A DNA stretch of 64,000 bases from Haematobia irritans (GCF_050003625.1 NC_134398.1:77532003-77596002); one strand, 5' to 3'; numbered from the stretch's first letter, positions 13,681 through 25,579 are shown. The notes: generated by a model not told the origin, from the letters alone. Made by a program: numbers and translations.

Positions 13681-14425
13681 AAATTTATAAAATTGAATAA
13701 TTTCTTCAACATTATTTGGGTACAGTTCTGTACAGTTGCTTTTTTATATTTCATAGATTCCCATATTGTCAATAATTGCCACCAGCATAGTTTGCTGTAC
13801 CCAAACATTGTTGGCTGTTAGAACAAATGAACATGTGTATTGGCTGTAAGCAAAAGTGTTATCAGCGGTCTACCTAAATATAATAGAACCATTAGGGCTG
13901 ATAACACTCAGATGAGTATGCTACGCAAGCGTATAGTAATAAAATCCATTTGAAGGATTTTCCACATGAACAGATAGCAGCAAACACTTAGCTATAATTA
14001 GAATAAGAAGTATTTTACTTTCTAGTATATAAGTCATTGTAAATTTATTAATAAATTGAGTTTCCACTAAACCATCGTGGCGGGCACATCGCTTTATTTT
14101 CTTCCTTCGCCTGTATCTTCGATGTACAACTAGGAGTCGTTGTACAATTTGTATTACAGAAAAAGGTGCCAAGAACTAAAAAATTTCATGGAAGTGAAAA
14201 TTATGTGAGGGAATGAGCACAATCTTCTTTGCGGAAAATTCTTCCAAGCATATAATATTTCTCAAAATGGTTCCAAACATATATGTTCACATAAAACAAA
14301 CATAATAATGTTTCGGCAAAATATGTTTGGAACATATGTTAGAGAACAATTTTTTTTAGGGTGTGGGATTACTTATACCTGTGTGAGATGAACAGAATGA
14401 TCATGCAATATGTTAGAGAACATAT

Positions 14426-15028
14426 TGTTACGTTTTTATATTTAGGCGTTTTTAATTACCCGACAATTAAAACACAGTTCTTTTAAATAACGACAATCTA
14501 CAATTTATTTACTATGACTTCACTCTTTACAATTCGTTCACACTGAAGTTATTCGTTTGACGCTTTAATTAAGACTGACTCGTTAGCAGCATGCGAGCGC
14601 TTTTATAAATGACGGTGTGGCAATACGAGAACATTCTGGTAGCACTACAATATTCTGGCAACGCCAGAACATTCTTAGACAATGCTAGAAGGATCTACGA
14701 CCATTAAGTTGTTCGTCTGGTGGCTGCCAAACACATACACACTCACATAGATATATGCTCGCATGACTACAACAATAATGACAATAGACAATGAGATGAA
14801 ATGAGAATGCAAAATAACAAAGCAAAGGGGTTGCTATTCTATGAGAGAGTAAGAACTAACATTTCGATAAGCAAACAAAAGAACATAAAAGAAATTCAGG
14901 AAAATACTAGAAAATGAATAGATGATTCCAACAAGTGATAGCGAAATTTTATCGTTACAATTTGAAATTTTAAATTAACGGAAACTAATTTAAATAAACT
15001 TATATCTATAATTATCAAATTCGTAACA
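14426..15028 (-). repeat. 3' LTR of the first gypsy element
   Basis: 603 bp, plus-strand form TGTTACGTTT...AAATTCGTAACA, so the element's own LTR is TG...CA. Its twin is 18268-18545 + 21219-21542 after removal of the nested insertion. A third, partial copy lies at 24035-24066 + 29935-30229. Confidence 0.92.
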
Positions 15029-15039
15029 CTGCCTCCCGC

Positions 15040-17022
15040 TTAAGCCTGTTCGTCCCGAACAGGCACAGAACCTGTTCCGTAAGGAGCCAATCGTTCCAGA
15101 TGTACAACTTTCATCTTTGATCTAGGGCTGTCGTCCTTCTGAATCCGGTATATAACATCATTGATCTTCTTGATGTCTTTGTATGGGCCTTCCCACTGTG
15201 TTTGCAGTTTAGGACACAATCCTTTCTTTCGTTGCGGGTTAAATAGCAGAACCAATTCTTCTTCTTGGAAACCCTCAGTATTTACAGCACGATCGTATCT
15301 CGCCTTCATTCTGTTGCTGACCATTTTTATTTTGTTGCGCACTGATTCGTGAACTTCACCGAAAGTGTTTGGGATGTCGTTTCTGTTTTCTTCCATGGCG
15401 AGCTCATTAGGTTTAGCGCCGAATATCAGATCTCCAGGCAACTTCAACTCAGTTCCGAATAGAACATTGGCCGGTGTTCGAGAGGTGGAATCATGAATGG
15501 CAGATCTATACGACAGCAAAAAATTTGGTATATGCTCGTCCCAGTCCCTCTGGCCGTTGTCCACTACTTTTCGAAGATGTTCCTCCAGAGTGCGATTAAA
15601 CCTTTCTACCATGCCATCGGATTGTGGATGTAATGGTGTAGTCCTCGTTTTCTTGATACCAAAGGATTCACACATCTCTTTGAATATGGCCGATTCAAAA
15701 TTTCTTCCCTGGTCTGAGTGAATCTCGGACGGCACACCGTAGCGACATATCCAGTTTTTGTTGACAACATCCACAATCGTTTTTGCCTCTTGGTTTGGAA
15801 TTGCATACACCTCCGGCCATTTGCTGAAGTAATCCATGACCACAAGGACATAACGGTTTCCAGAATCACTTACTGGGAAAGGGCCTGCCACGTCCATTGC
15901 TATTCTTTCAAACGGGGCTCCTGGTCCATATTCTTGCATAGGACCTCGACTTTTCCTTGTTGGACCTTTCGCCTTCATGCACTTCTCGCAATTGGCTACC
16001 CATTCAGCAATTGATTTCTGGCATCCAACCCAGTAGAATCGTTGCTTCACTTTATCGGCGGTTTTGGTTATTCCCAGATGACCTCCACTGGGACCATTAT
16101 GGAACTCCGCCAAAACGTCTCTTATTTTGGAATCCGGTACGATGATCAAATTTTGGCTGCTTTTGCCATCTTCGCTTTCCCATTTACGTTGCAGGGATCC
16201 ATTGACTAGAACTAAACTAACCCATTGAGCCCAGTATGCTTTCATAAGTGGACTTTCGGCTGCGATGTCTTTCTTGCTGGGTTTCTTATTTTCTTGTTTT
16301 GCCGAAATAATTTTTCTCAACATGGGATCTTTACGTTGCTCTGTTGACCAATCTGTGCCAGATTCGATGTGTAACTGCCTGTCATTTACAACTGTCTCCT
16401 TTGGTTCAGCCTTCGAGTAGCGTCTGCTTTCTACATTGCAATGCCGTCGTGTCAAGGCTTGATCAATAACTTGTTTGCCACCTTTTCTATTATCCGCAAA
16501 ATTTGAATTTGAGTCGCTTGGCTTTGTGGTCGCCTTCTTCTGATTATTGTTTAATGGAGATGGCGAGGTTGACCCCGACGTTTTACGCCACGCTCTACAT
16601 TCCCGGGAAAGATGTCCAGCCTTATCACAGTTATAGCATTTTATTCTAGATTTATTTGCCTGCTGCTTCATTTCTTGCATTATCTGCTTTAGAGCCTCTT
16701 TTACCAATTCAATGACCGATTTCGATTCTTCACACTCGGTCTCTACTCTGCGTACTTTGTGAATTTGAGGCCGTGCCAGCAATCTCGCAGTCTCTTGTAC
16801 AAGTGCAAATGTTACTGTTTCTGTGAATGTAGCTTTTTGTGCGGCATATGTTACACATTTTATCTCAGGGTCTCGAATGTCATTCACAAAAGTCTCAATC
16901 TTGATACGATCTATAAGAGGATGATTCTCTCCAGGGTATGCCAAAAGCACTAGCCGCTCAACTTCTGTTGCAAAGTCTTGTAGAGTCTCGTTTGATTTCT
17001 GGACTCTACCTCTTAATTCCAT
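15040..17022 (-). CDS. Gag C-terminus fused in frame to integrase (660 codons, no PR/RT/RH)
   Basis: One uninterrupted frame. Residues 1-125 are the end of Gag capsid. A CCHC knuckle follows at 129-142 (C129, C132, H137, C142). Residues 145-185 are low complexity. From about 187 the sequence resembles the end of RNase H (ALTRRHCN), then integrase: an HHCC finger (H308, H315, C345, C348), the DD35E triad D377, D437, E473 with exactly 35 residues between the last two, and a C-terminal domain to 660. Protease, RT and RNase H should lie between the knuckle and residue 187 but are absent, with the frame preserved. The frame is open upstream to the MITE at 17087. Known family; the fusion is seen directly, and its cause (deletion) is inferred. 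Confidence 0.88.
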   Translation of the reverse strand: MELRGRVQKSNETLQDFATEVERLVLLAYPGENHPLIDRIKIETFVNDIRDPEIKCVTYAAQKATFTETVTFALVQETARLLARPQIHKVRRVETECEESKSVIELVKEALKQIMQEMKQQANKSRIKCYNCDKAGHLSRECRAWRKTSGSTSPSPLNNNQKKATTKPSDSNSNFADNRKGGKQVIDQALTRRHCNVESRRYSKAEPKETVVNDRQLHIESGTDWSTEQRKDPMLRKIISAKQENKKPSKKDIAAESPLMKAYWAQWVSLVLVNGSLQRKWESEDGKSSQNLIIVPDSKIRDVLAEFHNGPSGGHLGITKTADKVKQRFYWVGCQKSIAEWVANCEKCMKAKGPTRKSRGPMQEYGPGAPFERIAMDVAGPFPVSDSGNRYVLVVMDYFSKWPEVYAIPNQEAKTIVDVVNKNWICRYGVPSEIHSDQGRNFESAIFKEMCESFGIKKTRTTPLHPQSDGMVERFNRTLEEHLRKVVDNGQRDWDEHIPNFLLSYRSAIHDSTSRTPANVLFGTELKLPGDLIFGAKPNELAMEENRNDIPNTFGEVHESVRNKIKMVSNRMKARYDRAVNTEGFQEEELVLLFNPQRKKGLCPKLQTQWEGPYKDIKKINDVIYRIQKDDSPRSKMKVVHLERLAPYGTGSVPVRDEQA

Positions 17023-17086
17023 TCTAAAGATGTCTTGCTTATGTTCTCCGCCGTACTTACGTTGAAGTGCCGCTATTACTTCATTA

Positions 17087-17519
17087 AGGTGGAATTACAT
17101 ACCATGCGGTCATGCGTACGTACGTTATATGCTATTGTCAAAAAAAGTTAAAATGTTGGAACTAAAATTATTTGAGTTACACGACAAAAGTAAAGTATGC
17201 ATATGACGCATAAAGTTGACGAACTTTTAACTTTTCAATGCGTCGGGTGCGTTGACAACATGTAAACAAATCAAGAAACGAAGAACAATCTAAAATATGG
17301 ACGAGAAATTATTGATTGAAGTTAAAATACATAAAGTCCTATACTGTAAAAAGTGCGTGGAATACGAAAACATAACAAAAAGCGCAGAGGCAAGGAATGT
17401 AATCAGCAAATTCATTGGTGCTCCGACGCAGGCTGTGTAACTCAATTGAAGAATCGTATTCGTCAACGCATTCGAATACAACGTATGCACGCATGACCGC
17501 ATGGTATGTAATTCCACCT
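17087..17519. mobile_element. PIF/Harbinger-type MITE inserted in gag
   Basis: Inverted ends AGGTGGAATTACATACCATG, continuing to GCGGTCATGCG, are perfect for about 30 bases. TSD TTA is at 17084-17086 and 17520-17522. Removing the element and one TTA restores an open gag frame across the site (..RNNYNEVIAAL..), which confirms the boundaries. The 3-bp T-x-A target fits Harbinger. A second, truncated copy lies at 53463-53719. Confidence 0.9.
17297..17440 (+). pseudogene. Truncated MADF-like N-terminus inside the MITE
   Basis: A 47-codon frame. The pattern LLIEVKIHKVLYCKK and CVEYENITK resembles the start of a MADF domain (L-I-x-x-V-x-x-x-P-x-L-Y... Y), the DNA-binding domain of the accessory protein of Harbinger transposons. 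It stops before the domain is complete. This suggests the MITE is an internal deletion derivative of an autonomous Harbinger element. The copy at 53463-53719 keeps the beginning of the same frame. Confidence 0.45.
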
Positions 17520-17522
17520 TTA

Positions 17523-18228
17523 TAATTATTTCTAGAGGCAGCGGGAATGCTTTGTAACACATCAGCGGCGTTGCCCTTTAATGCCAATAGAAGTTCAATT
17601 GCTTTGTCATTGTCGTTCCATAAATTTCTAGAAGCAACCATTTCAAATTGGAATTTGAATACATCAAATGAAGTTGAGCCATCGAAAACAGGAGGTTTGG
17701 TTTTCGAGCCCTCGATAACGCGCACTGGTCCACCTTTAATTTCCAGCTCTGACATTTTTCTTTCAATGTGTAGAAACCTCTCATCATGAACCATAATTTT
17801 CTCATCCACAGAAATAATCTTCTTATCCAGCTCCCCAATTTGGCTTTCGATATGGTCCACACGTTTTTCCATGCCTTCAGCAATTTGTTGAATATTCTCA
17901 TTTAGAATTCTAGAATTTTCGTCCATCTTTTTTGAATTTTCGTCGAATTTTTCTTCTAATTTTCTAGAATTAGCTTCCATTATTTTGCTCAAAATATTGA
18001 CCATCGATGTGTAATCAACAACATTAGAATCTACAGATGGAGTTTCCAAGGCGCTGGCTACTCAAGATCTTCCTTATAATCGAACTCATGTGTTTCGATA
18101 TCAATATTGCGCCGCTCGAACTCTTCCAGTAGACGCTTTTGAAGCTGGGCCTTATTGCCTGTTGTCGGCAGCTCCAGTTTGCTCAATTCCATTTTTAAGT
18201 CTTCCACACGAAGCTCATTAAACTTCAT
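17523..18228 (-). pseudogene. Gag N-terminus with SAP-like domain and coiled coil, one frameshift
   Basis: The ATG at 18226-18228 opens a 56-codon frame whose residues 6-37 (LRVEDLKMELSKLELPTTGN... RLLEEF) fit the SAP helix-turn-helix pattern with the conserved L..LK..L....LP..GNK..L..RLL spacing. It ends at TAG (18058-18060). One base out of phase, Gag continues from about 18057 to 17523 with a long heptad-rich segment (ENSRKLEEKFDENSKKMDEN) and a capsid-like FKFQFEM / LLLALKG region, where the MITE interrupts it. A single-base loss near 18060 explains the break. Confidence 0.7.
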
Positions 18229-18246
18229 TGTAGATTTTTTTTTCGT

Positions 18247-18266
18247 TATTTCACTTCCGACACCAA
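18247..18266 (-). promoter_or_regulatory. Primer-binding site candidate of the first gypsy element
   Basis: Immediately inside the 5' LTR the minus strand reads TTGGTGTCGGAAGTGAAATA. TGGTGTC.GAAGTG matches the complement of a leucine tRNA 3' end as I remember it, with one mismatch. No tRNA search was possible. Confidence 0.45.
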
Positions 18267-18545
18267 TTGTTACGTTTTTATATTTAGGCGTTTTTAATTA
18301 CCCGACAATTAAAACACAGTTCTTTTAAATAACGACAATCTACAATTTATTTACTATGACTTCACACTTTACAATTCGTTCACACTGAAGTTATTCGTTT
18401 GACGCTTTAATTAAGACTGACTCGTTAGCAGCATGCGAGCGCTTTTATATATGACGGTGTGGCAATAGAGAACATTCTGGTAGCACTACAATATTCTGGC
18501 AACGCCAGAACATTCTTAGACAATGCTAGAAGGATCTACGACCAT

Positions 18546-21216
18546 CCCAATAAACACAGAATGAGCGTTTTTCAAATACAACACCTTTTCAGTTTGAGGA
18601 TAAATATCATTTTCAACATAAATTCAACTTGACTTGAAACAAGTCATCTTCAATACATTTTCAAATTGTTTGCGGATCACTTCCAAACCGCCAAAATATT
18701 GACGAAAACTTTGAAAATGTGTTGAAGATAATTGGAGAAAACTTTGGCAAAACACTACCATGAAATGTAACGAAAAAAACACTTGGTTTTCAATACTACT
18801 TTGTGCAACGAAGTTCGTGGAAGAAATAAATAAATGTGGAAATTTTTTGATAATCAATAATCAACTGAAATTTCTTAAAATATTTTATAATAATTGGTAA
18901 GTAAAAATAAAACACGAAATGAAAACTTTAAGGAAGTCACTAAACTCAAATCTCTTTGCAGACAACTAAAATCTTTGGATGCTGCTGCTTGGAAAAATTA
19001 AGAGGCTGGTTACGCTTTCCCATACCAACTGGATGATAAATCACATCGATAGTTTAATTTACATCGCATCATCGGTTCAATTTGTTATTTTGTGAATTCA
19101 TATTGCTAGAAATTTATTCTAACTCTCTGGCCAGCACGTTAGTTGCAAATTGCCGGAATTTTAATGAATTTTATAACCATTTTGTGACACCAACATTCTT
19201 GAGGAAATCGAATTTTTTTACGAAATATTTTGGACAATAGACTGGAATTAATCCAAAAAGCTAACTATAATTGGTAAGTCAAAATAAAAAGTGAAATGAA
19301 AACTTAATGGAAATCACTAAACTCGATTGTTTTGCAGAAAACTAAAATCATTGGATGCTTGGAAGATGTTGGCCCATGAAAAAATGATGAAAGAAACAAC
19401 AAGGAAAAGTTTCCAGAAAACTTTCAAAGTGCAACAATTCCCATATCAAGAACTTCTGGATGAAAATGTGCATTACATCAATTTACATCCCGTCATCAGT
19501 TTCTTATTTTGTGAATTGCTCTTGCTGGAATCTATTACAACACGCAGGCCAGCAAGTTCCTCGATAGTAATTATTTCAAACTGGCAGCATATTAATTAAT
19601 AATTAATTAATAGTTATGTGACACCAAAATTATGGAGGAAATCGAATTACACATATAAAAATGTTTAAGATATTTAAAGTTGTATTGATAGTTTTATTTA
19701 TTAATAGTTAAATAAGATAATTATGTTTTGATTGGTATTATATTATTATTTTTATACCCTGCTCCACACTGTGGAACAGGGTATTATAAGTTAGTGCACA
19801 TGGTGTCTTTGGCAAAAATGCTAAGGGTGGGCTCCTGAGTCGGTATAGCGATGTCCGTCTGTCCGTCTGTCCGTGAACACATTTTTGTAATCAAAGTCTA
19901 GGTCGCAGTTTTAGTCCAATCGACTTCAAATTTGGCACAAGTATGTGTGCCAAATAGATCCCTATTGATTTTGGAAGAAATCGGTTCAGATTTAGATATA
20001 GCTCCCATATATATATTTCGCCCGATATGGACTTATATGGCCCCAGAAGCCAGAGTTTTAACCTAATTTACTTAAAATTTTGCACAAGAAGAACAATTAC
20101 GACTATAGTCAAGTATGCCAAGTTTTATTGAAATCGGTTCAGATTTAGATATAGCTCCCATATATATCTTTCGCCCGATATGGACTAATACGCTCCCAGA
20201 AGCCAGAGTTTTACCCCAATTTGGTTTGCACAGGGAGTAGAATTAGCATTGTAGCTATGCGTGCCAAATTTGGTTGAAATCGGTTCAGATTTAGATATAG
20301 CTCCCATATATGTTTTTCTGATTTCGACAAAAATGGTCAAAATACCAACATTTTCCTTGTAAAATCGCCACTGCTTAGTCAAAAAGTTGTAAAAATGACT
20401 CTAATTTTCCTAAACTTCTAATACATATATATCGAGCGATAAATCATAAATAAACTTTTTCGAAGTTTCCTTAAAATTGCTTCAGATTTAAACGTTTCCC
20501 ATATTTATACCCTTCACCACTACTGTGGTACAGGGTATAATAAGTTTGTGCATTTGTATGTTTTTTTACTAACATGTGTTCCACCCTAGTGCATTAGCCG
20601 ACTTAAATTTTGAGTCTATAGATTTTGTAGAAGTCTATCAAATTCTTCGAGATCGAGTGATATTTAAATGTATGTATTTGGGACAAACCTTTATATATAG
20701 CACCCAACACATTTGACGGATGTGATATGGTATAGAAAATGTAGATCTACAAAGTGGTGCAGGGTATAATATAGGCGGCCCCGCCCGACTTTAGACTTTC
20801 CTTACTTGTTATATATTATTAATGTTATTTTTAATACTATTCTATTTTTTACCGAAAAAAAATTAATAAATTATACAAAATCCCTAGAAATTTAGCGTTG
20901 ACTTTCAGTTAGAAATGGGATTGAATTTCATACAAATTGTGGTTAGAAAATATTCGCAACAATATTAATTTTTAATTTGTCTCACATTGAAAACTGTTTG
21001 AGAAATTATTAAGTAGCGATGCATTGCAATTTGGGGATTACAATTGAGAAATTATTGCTGATGTGTTGAATTTTACTGTTGAGGGTAATGTCTGTTTTTT
21101 GTTGAGAACGCGATTTTCTCAACAATTTCTCAACTTGAATATTACCCTAATCCTTTGAAAAAATGTTTGAAAAATTATTGCATTTTAGTATTTTTCAAAC
21201 GTTTGTGTTTATTGGG
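18546..21216 (+). mobile_element. CCCAATAAACACA-family element (oldest copy here), with its own nested repeat
   Basis: Ends CCCAATAAACACA and TGTGTTTATTGGG. The 2-bp duplication AT (18544-18545, 21217-21218) is verified against the uninterrupted LTR at 14426-15028. It has two intron-like modules (GTAAGT...TTTGCAG at about 18899-18960 and 19273-19337) and the subterminal hairpin GTTGAGAACGCGATTTTCTC + AAC near 21099. An open frame at 19327-19599 has no domain I recognise. A separate repeat fills about 19755-20810. Confidence 0.85.
19755..20810. repeat. Nested 'TAGATATAGCTCCCATATAT' repeat element
   Basis: Starts TTTATACCCTGCTCCACACT and ends CGCCCGACTTTAGACTTTCC + TTACTTGTT. It contains about 150-bp internal repeats of TCAGATTTAGATATAGCTCC at 19986, 20145 and 20286. 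The same family occupies 38230-40495 and 42259-43800. Non-coding and very common in fly genomes as I know them; class undetermined. Confidence 0.6.
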
Positions 21217-23823
21217 ATTAAGTTGTTCATCTGGTGGCTGCCAAACACATACACACTCACATAGATATATGCTTGCATGACTACAACAATAATGGCAATA
21301 GACAATGAGATGAAATGAGAATGCAAAATAACAAAGCAAAGGGGTTGCTATTCTATGAGAGAGTAAGAACTAACATTTCGATAAGCAAACAAAAGAACAT
21401 AAAAGGAATTCAGGAAAATACTAGAAAATGAATAGATGATTCCAACAAGTGATAGCGAAATTTTATCGTTACAATTTGAAATTTTAAATTAACGGAAACT
21501 AATTTAAATAAACTTATATCTATAATTATCAAATTCGTAACAATATGTTCCAAACATATTTTGCAGGAAGCACATATTTTGCCGAAACATTATTATGTTT
21601 GTTTTATGTGAACATATTATATGTTTGGAAGCATTTTGAGCCCAAAAATTGTATATGCTTGGAAATTTTTCTCCCAAAGAAGATTGTGCTCAAAAAAAAA
21701 TATATTTCTGCCTAATTGCATATTCCCTCACATCTTTCTCATTTCCACGAATTTTTTTAGTTCTTAGGATCTTTTTCTGTAATACAAACAATGCTGAAGA
21801 AATTATTCAATTTTATAAATTAAATTATAAATTAAATCCGATATAAACAAATGGGTTTCGGACACAATTTTTAATATATTTAAGTGCAAACATGTAATGT
21901 TCCTAAACTAACATTAATGTTTGGGACACATATGTTAATATGTTAGAATATATTATGTTTGGGGCATGAATGTTTCATAAAAATAATATGTGTGAATGTA
22001 AACATATATAAATTTACAAATTTCGGGTAAACATATATATTTTGTGATATTTTATCCAGAGAGCGACAAAGAGAGATTATAGAGAACGAACTAGAGATGG
22101 AAACCGAGAGGGTTGACGAAAGATATCAACACAACACAGCGAGAGAATGAAAAGAGAGCAATTTCTGAGAAACCGCTTGTATGTTGTTTAGGAAAACTGT
22201 TTTATGATAAGGCCAAAAATTTGATATGCTTAAGTCTAACTATTATTTAATTTGAATATTAGAATGAGTATTCGAAGTAAAGAGAATAGACATTCGGAAC
22301 CAAAAGAATAGACAGCATGTGTTTTCGCCTTGAGAGCAGCATATGTATGTGTGGACATGTGATTTGTTTATCATTTTGGCATTATGGGCACAATGTTTTT
22401 CTTGGTTCGTTAAACGAAATAGGAACGTACGAGGAGAAAGTCAAAATATTCAGGCAAAGGAAATTTAAAAAAAACGTTGGAAAATATATAAAAATTACAA
22501 AGGCATCTTCATAAAAATTACGAAAGGGCACTATACTCTTTTTAGAGTTGGGACAGTAAAATGAAAAAGGAGGAAATAGCGAAAAATTAAACATTAAAGT
22601 ATATAAAAAAAAGTTTAGTTCCTCTTTATTAATAAGTAGTCCAAGAGGAGTTGATGGACACCTTCAAATATAAAAGCGGGCATTAAGTTCGAGTTTTGCA
22701 GCTAAAACAATTGAAAAAGTTTATTTTCTTTAAAATGAATTATTAAAGCAAAGTAAAAGGCAAGACAGGGTCATTTTAGAGTGATAATGCCAACTTAATA
22801 CCGGCCTTAAAGGTAAAAATTAAATTAAGTACAAAACATAAGTTTTAAATACATTTAAAATGGTGTTATATGCTAGTAAAAAAAACTGTTCACGCCTGAA
22901 TAAATTTATGTGTATTATAAAATAATTTATGTATGTTTATACTCGACCCCACGTTCTTCTTTTGTTAGAGTTTTTGAATTCCTTCCAAAATTTCAAACTT
23001 TTATACCAAAAACAGTTTTTTGTTACAAAATTGTTATTTTGTTTGCTCAGTCCATTTCGTTTATATCAAGCACTGTTTCTGACTATAAATCTTTAATAAC
23101 CCACATTTCGAAGTTTCATTACAAAAATTTAATATAGTATTAATATAAATGTGTAAATTAAAATAAAATGGTGTCGGTCGGAGCAGGGATTGAACCCACG
23201 ACCATTTGCATGTAAGGCAGACATGCTAACCAATGCTCGACGTGCCCAACAAATGTATGTAAATGTCTGTTAAATAATGGTATGTTTGCATGGGCTCGTG
23301 GGCGCTGCAAACTATGCTATACAAATGTAACTTATAACGATAATTGTCTACTGCTGACTATAACAGCTACGTAGCCCAGTGGATAGTGTGTTGGCTTACA
23401 AACTGTATGGTCCTCGGTTCGATTCTCTGCCCAGGCGAAAGGCAAAATTTATAAAATTGAATAATTTCTGCAACATTATTTGTGTACAGTTCTGTACAGT
23501 TGCTTTTTATATTTCGTAGATTCCCATATTGTCAATAATTGCCACCAGCATAGTTTGCTGTACCCAAACATTGTTGGCTGTTGGAACAAATGAACATGTG
23601 TATTGGCTGTAGGCAAAAGTGTTATCAGCGGTCTACCTAAATATAATAGAACCACTAGGGCTGATAACACTCAGATGAGTATGCTACGCAAGCGTATAGT
23701 AATAAAATCCATTTGAAGGATTTTCCACATGAACAGATAGCAGCAAACACTTAGCTATAATTAGAATAAGAAGTATTTTACTTTCTAGTATATAAGTCAT
23801 TGTAAATTTATTAATTAATTGAG
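21006..23823. repeat. Tandem duplication unit 1
   Basis: 21006-23823 runs from inside the CCCAATAAACACA element through the LTR remainder into the block related to 12033-14364. At 23824 the sequence restarts as at 21006 (TTATTAAGTAGCGATGCATT). Unit 2 continues through 24066 and, after the second LTR element, from 29935 to about 31728. Confidence 0.8.
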
Positions 23824-24066
23824 TTATTAAGTAGCGATGCATTGCAATTTGGGGATTACAATTGAGAAATTATTGCTGATGTGTTGAATTTTACTGTTGA
23901 GGGTGATGTCTGGTTTTTGTTGAGAACGCGATTTTCTCAACAATTTCTCAACTTGAATATTACCCTAATCCTTTGAAAAAATGTTTGAAAAATTATTGCA
24001 TTTTAGTATTTTTCAAACGTTTGTGTTTATTGGGATTAAGTTGTTCATCTGGTGGCTGCCAAACAC
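23824..24066. repeat. Start of duplication unit 2: element end plus LTR fragment
   Basis: Carries the right end of the CCCAATAAACACA element (to 24034) and 32 bp of the first gypsy LTR, nearly identical to 21006-21248. Interrupted at 24067 by the second LTR retrotransposon. Confidence 0.85.
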
Positions 24067-25579
24067 TGTGAAGTTGCCTCTTCACCTTGTTTTACTGCTG
24101 TCATATCTAAGTAGCTTTCGAATGAAAAGGGTTTCCATACGAAATTTGGTTCCCATAGGAATTTGAAAAATAAATAAAATTTTAAATTTTATTCATTTGA
24201 AAATTTTCAACGGATAGAGACGATATTAGTTTATGATAGTAAAATTCAGTTTTTGAACGGATATATACATACTAAAAAGAAGCAAACTTAAACGTTTTAT
24301 AACGAAGGGACCACGAAACGACCTTAAGTCAAGGATTTCGCATATCTACAAGCTAGAACAATATTTTAATTTCCGAATAAGACCGTTACTACTAGCGAGA
24401 ACAATATTTTAATCTTCGAAAAAGATTTTGTCAAGATAAGGAGTGGTAAGTTCTATTTGAATTATGTACGTCCGTTAAATATAATTATGACCTTTGATTA
24501 GGCTGGACATTCGGACGGATACAACCCGAATTTTACCGTCACTCCTTATATACGATGAATCCCATGCATTGTTCTCATCGGGAACGGTGTTGTAAACTTT
24601 AATTATTACATATAGGGGGTCAACTAACTAATACTAACCAACGCTAAATCCGGATCTAATATTATATAAAAATTGAAGTTATCCCGAACGCTAAACCCGA
24701 TTCTAATATTTGAACCAAAATTGAGATATACCGAAACCTCCAACGATTGCCACAAAGAATTAAGAACCTCAATTTCAAGCTACTCAAGGTTTAATGGATG
24801 TTCATATTTTATTTAATTAAATTACCTTAACAAAACGTCTTACATCAACACTATTATGTACAGAGCTATCCTTGTTTAGATTACTACTTGCCAAAGAAAG
24901 GAATATATAGATCCACATCAAGAAACAGGCCTGTTTACGAGAATGTATGGTGAGTTTAGCATTGAATACGTACATTTACGATAGCTCTTGAATACACAAT
25001 CACGATCAATAACCACTAATTTACTTTCTATATAAATAGTCTATTAACAAAAATTTCACTTGGCACTAACCAGATTTCTTTAATTACCTATTCATTTTAA
25101 TACTTAATTATAATTTATTATTTTATGATAAAATACTCAAAACCTTTTTAATCCATTTTTATAACGTCCATATATATTCATATTAATTTCCTATTGATTT
25201 CTATATAATAATATGTAATTTAATTTAATTTTTAAATGAATAACTAATTCGTTTTAGTATTTTCACGAAAGGTAAATATGTCTTCGACAGGATATAATAA
25301 TGAAGTTGACCATCGGGTCAGTCAAATAAACGAAAGTAACTCTGTAATTTAGAACTAAGCCATTAGGATTGTATTTAATTTCTCTCCTCTCTTTCTGTTT
25401 TCTATGTTTGTCCTTTATTTCCTCTCTTACAATACTAAGAGCTACCTTAAATTTTCTTTTATGGTGTCGCATCCGATTCCTTCTCCGATGAACAAGAACT
25501 GCCCCCAAGATTGAGCACAGCCGGGGCCAGAAGGTAGCCATGTTCAGAGGAGAAGGAGCCCGAGTGGTGGATCGTCACA
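24067..25579 (+). repeat. 5' LTR of the second gypsy element
   Basis: 1513 bp, unusually long for an insect gypsy LTR. TG...CA ends. No open frame of note: the 92-codon minus frame at 25263-25541 is present in both LTRs and is unrecognised. Confidence 0.93.

Larger units (their letters stand above)
12033..14364. mobile_element. Repeat block with CACTGTTAAAAAAAT / CACACCCTAAAAAAAA ends
   Basis: The left edge CACTGTTAAAAAAATATG and the inverted right edge (..TTTTTTTAGGGTGTG) begin similarly, and both are followed by CATATGTTCC. Most of the block recurs at 21838-23823 and 30520-31728, and inverted in 32161-33590. It has no transposase frame. It carries two tRNA-like heads (13401-13490 minus, 13604-13680 plus). 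Probably a non-autonomous DNA transposon that absorbed SINEs; superfamily undetermined. Confidence 0.6.
14426..21542 (-). mobile_element. Ty3/gypsy LTR retrotransposon, internally deleted, with two nested insertions
   Basis: LTRs are 14426-15028 and 18268-21542 (the second interrupted at 18546-21216). The 4-bp target duplication ATAT is present at 14422-14425 and 21543-21546. The joined flanks resemble the uninserted sequence at about 31735-31830. The 3' LTR is preceded on the minus strand by the purine-rich AGCGGGAGGCAG. Next to the 5' LTR is a primer-binding candidate TGGTGTCGGAAGTG that resembles the complement of a leucine tRNA 3' end (from memory). The LTRs differ at about seven positions by eye, so insertion was fairly recent. 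Confidence 0.9.
18268..21542 (-). repeat. 5' LTR of the first gypsy element, split by an insertion
   Basis: LTR halves 18268-18545 and 21219-21542 add up to about 602 bp and align along the whole 603-bp left LTR. The interruption is a CCCAATAAACACA-family element flanked by AT/AT. Confidence 0.9.

Noticed and set aside
25263..25541. A 92-codon minus-strand gene (also 29614-29892)
   Set aside because: It lies entirely in the LTR and is duplicated only because the LTR is; no motif.
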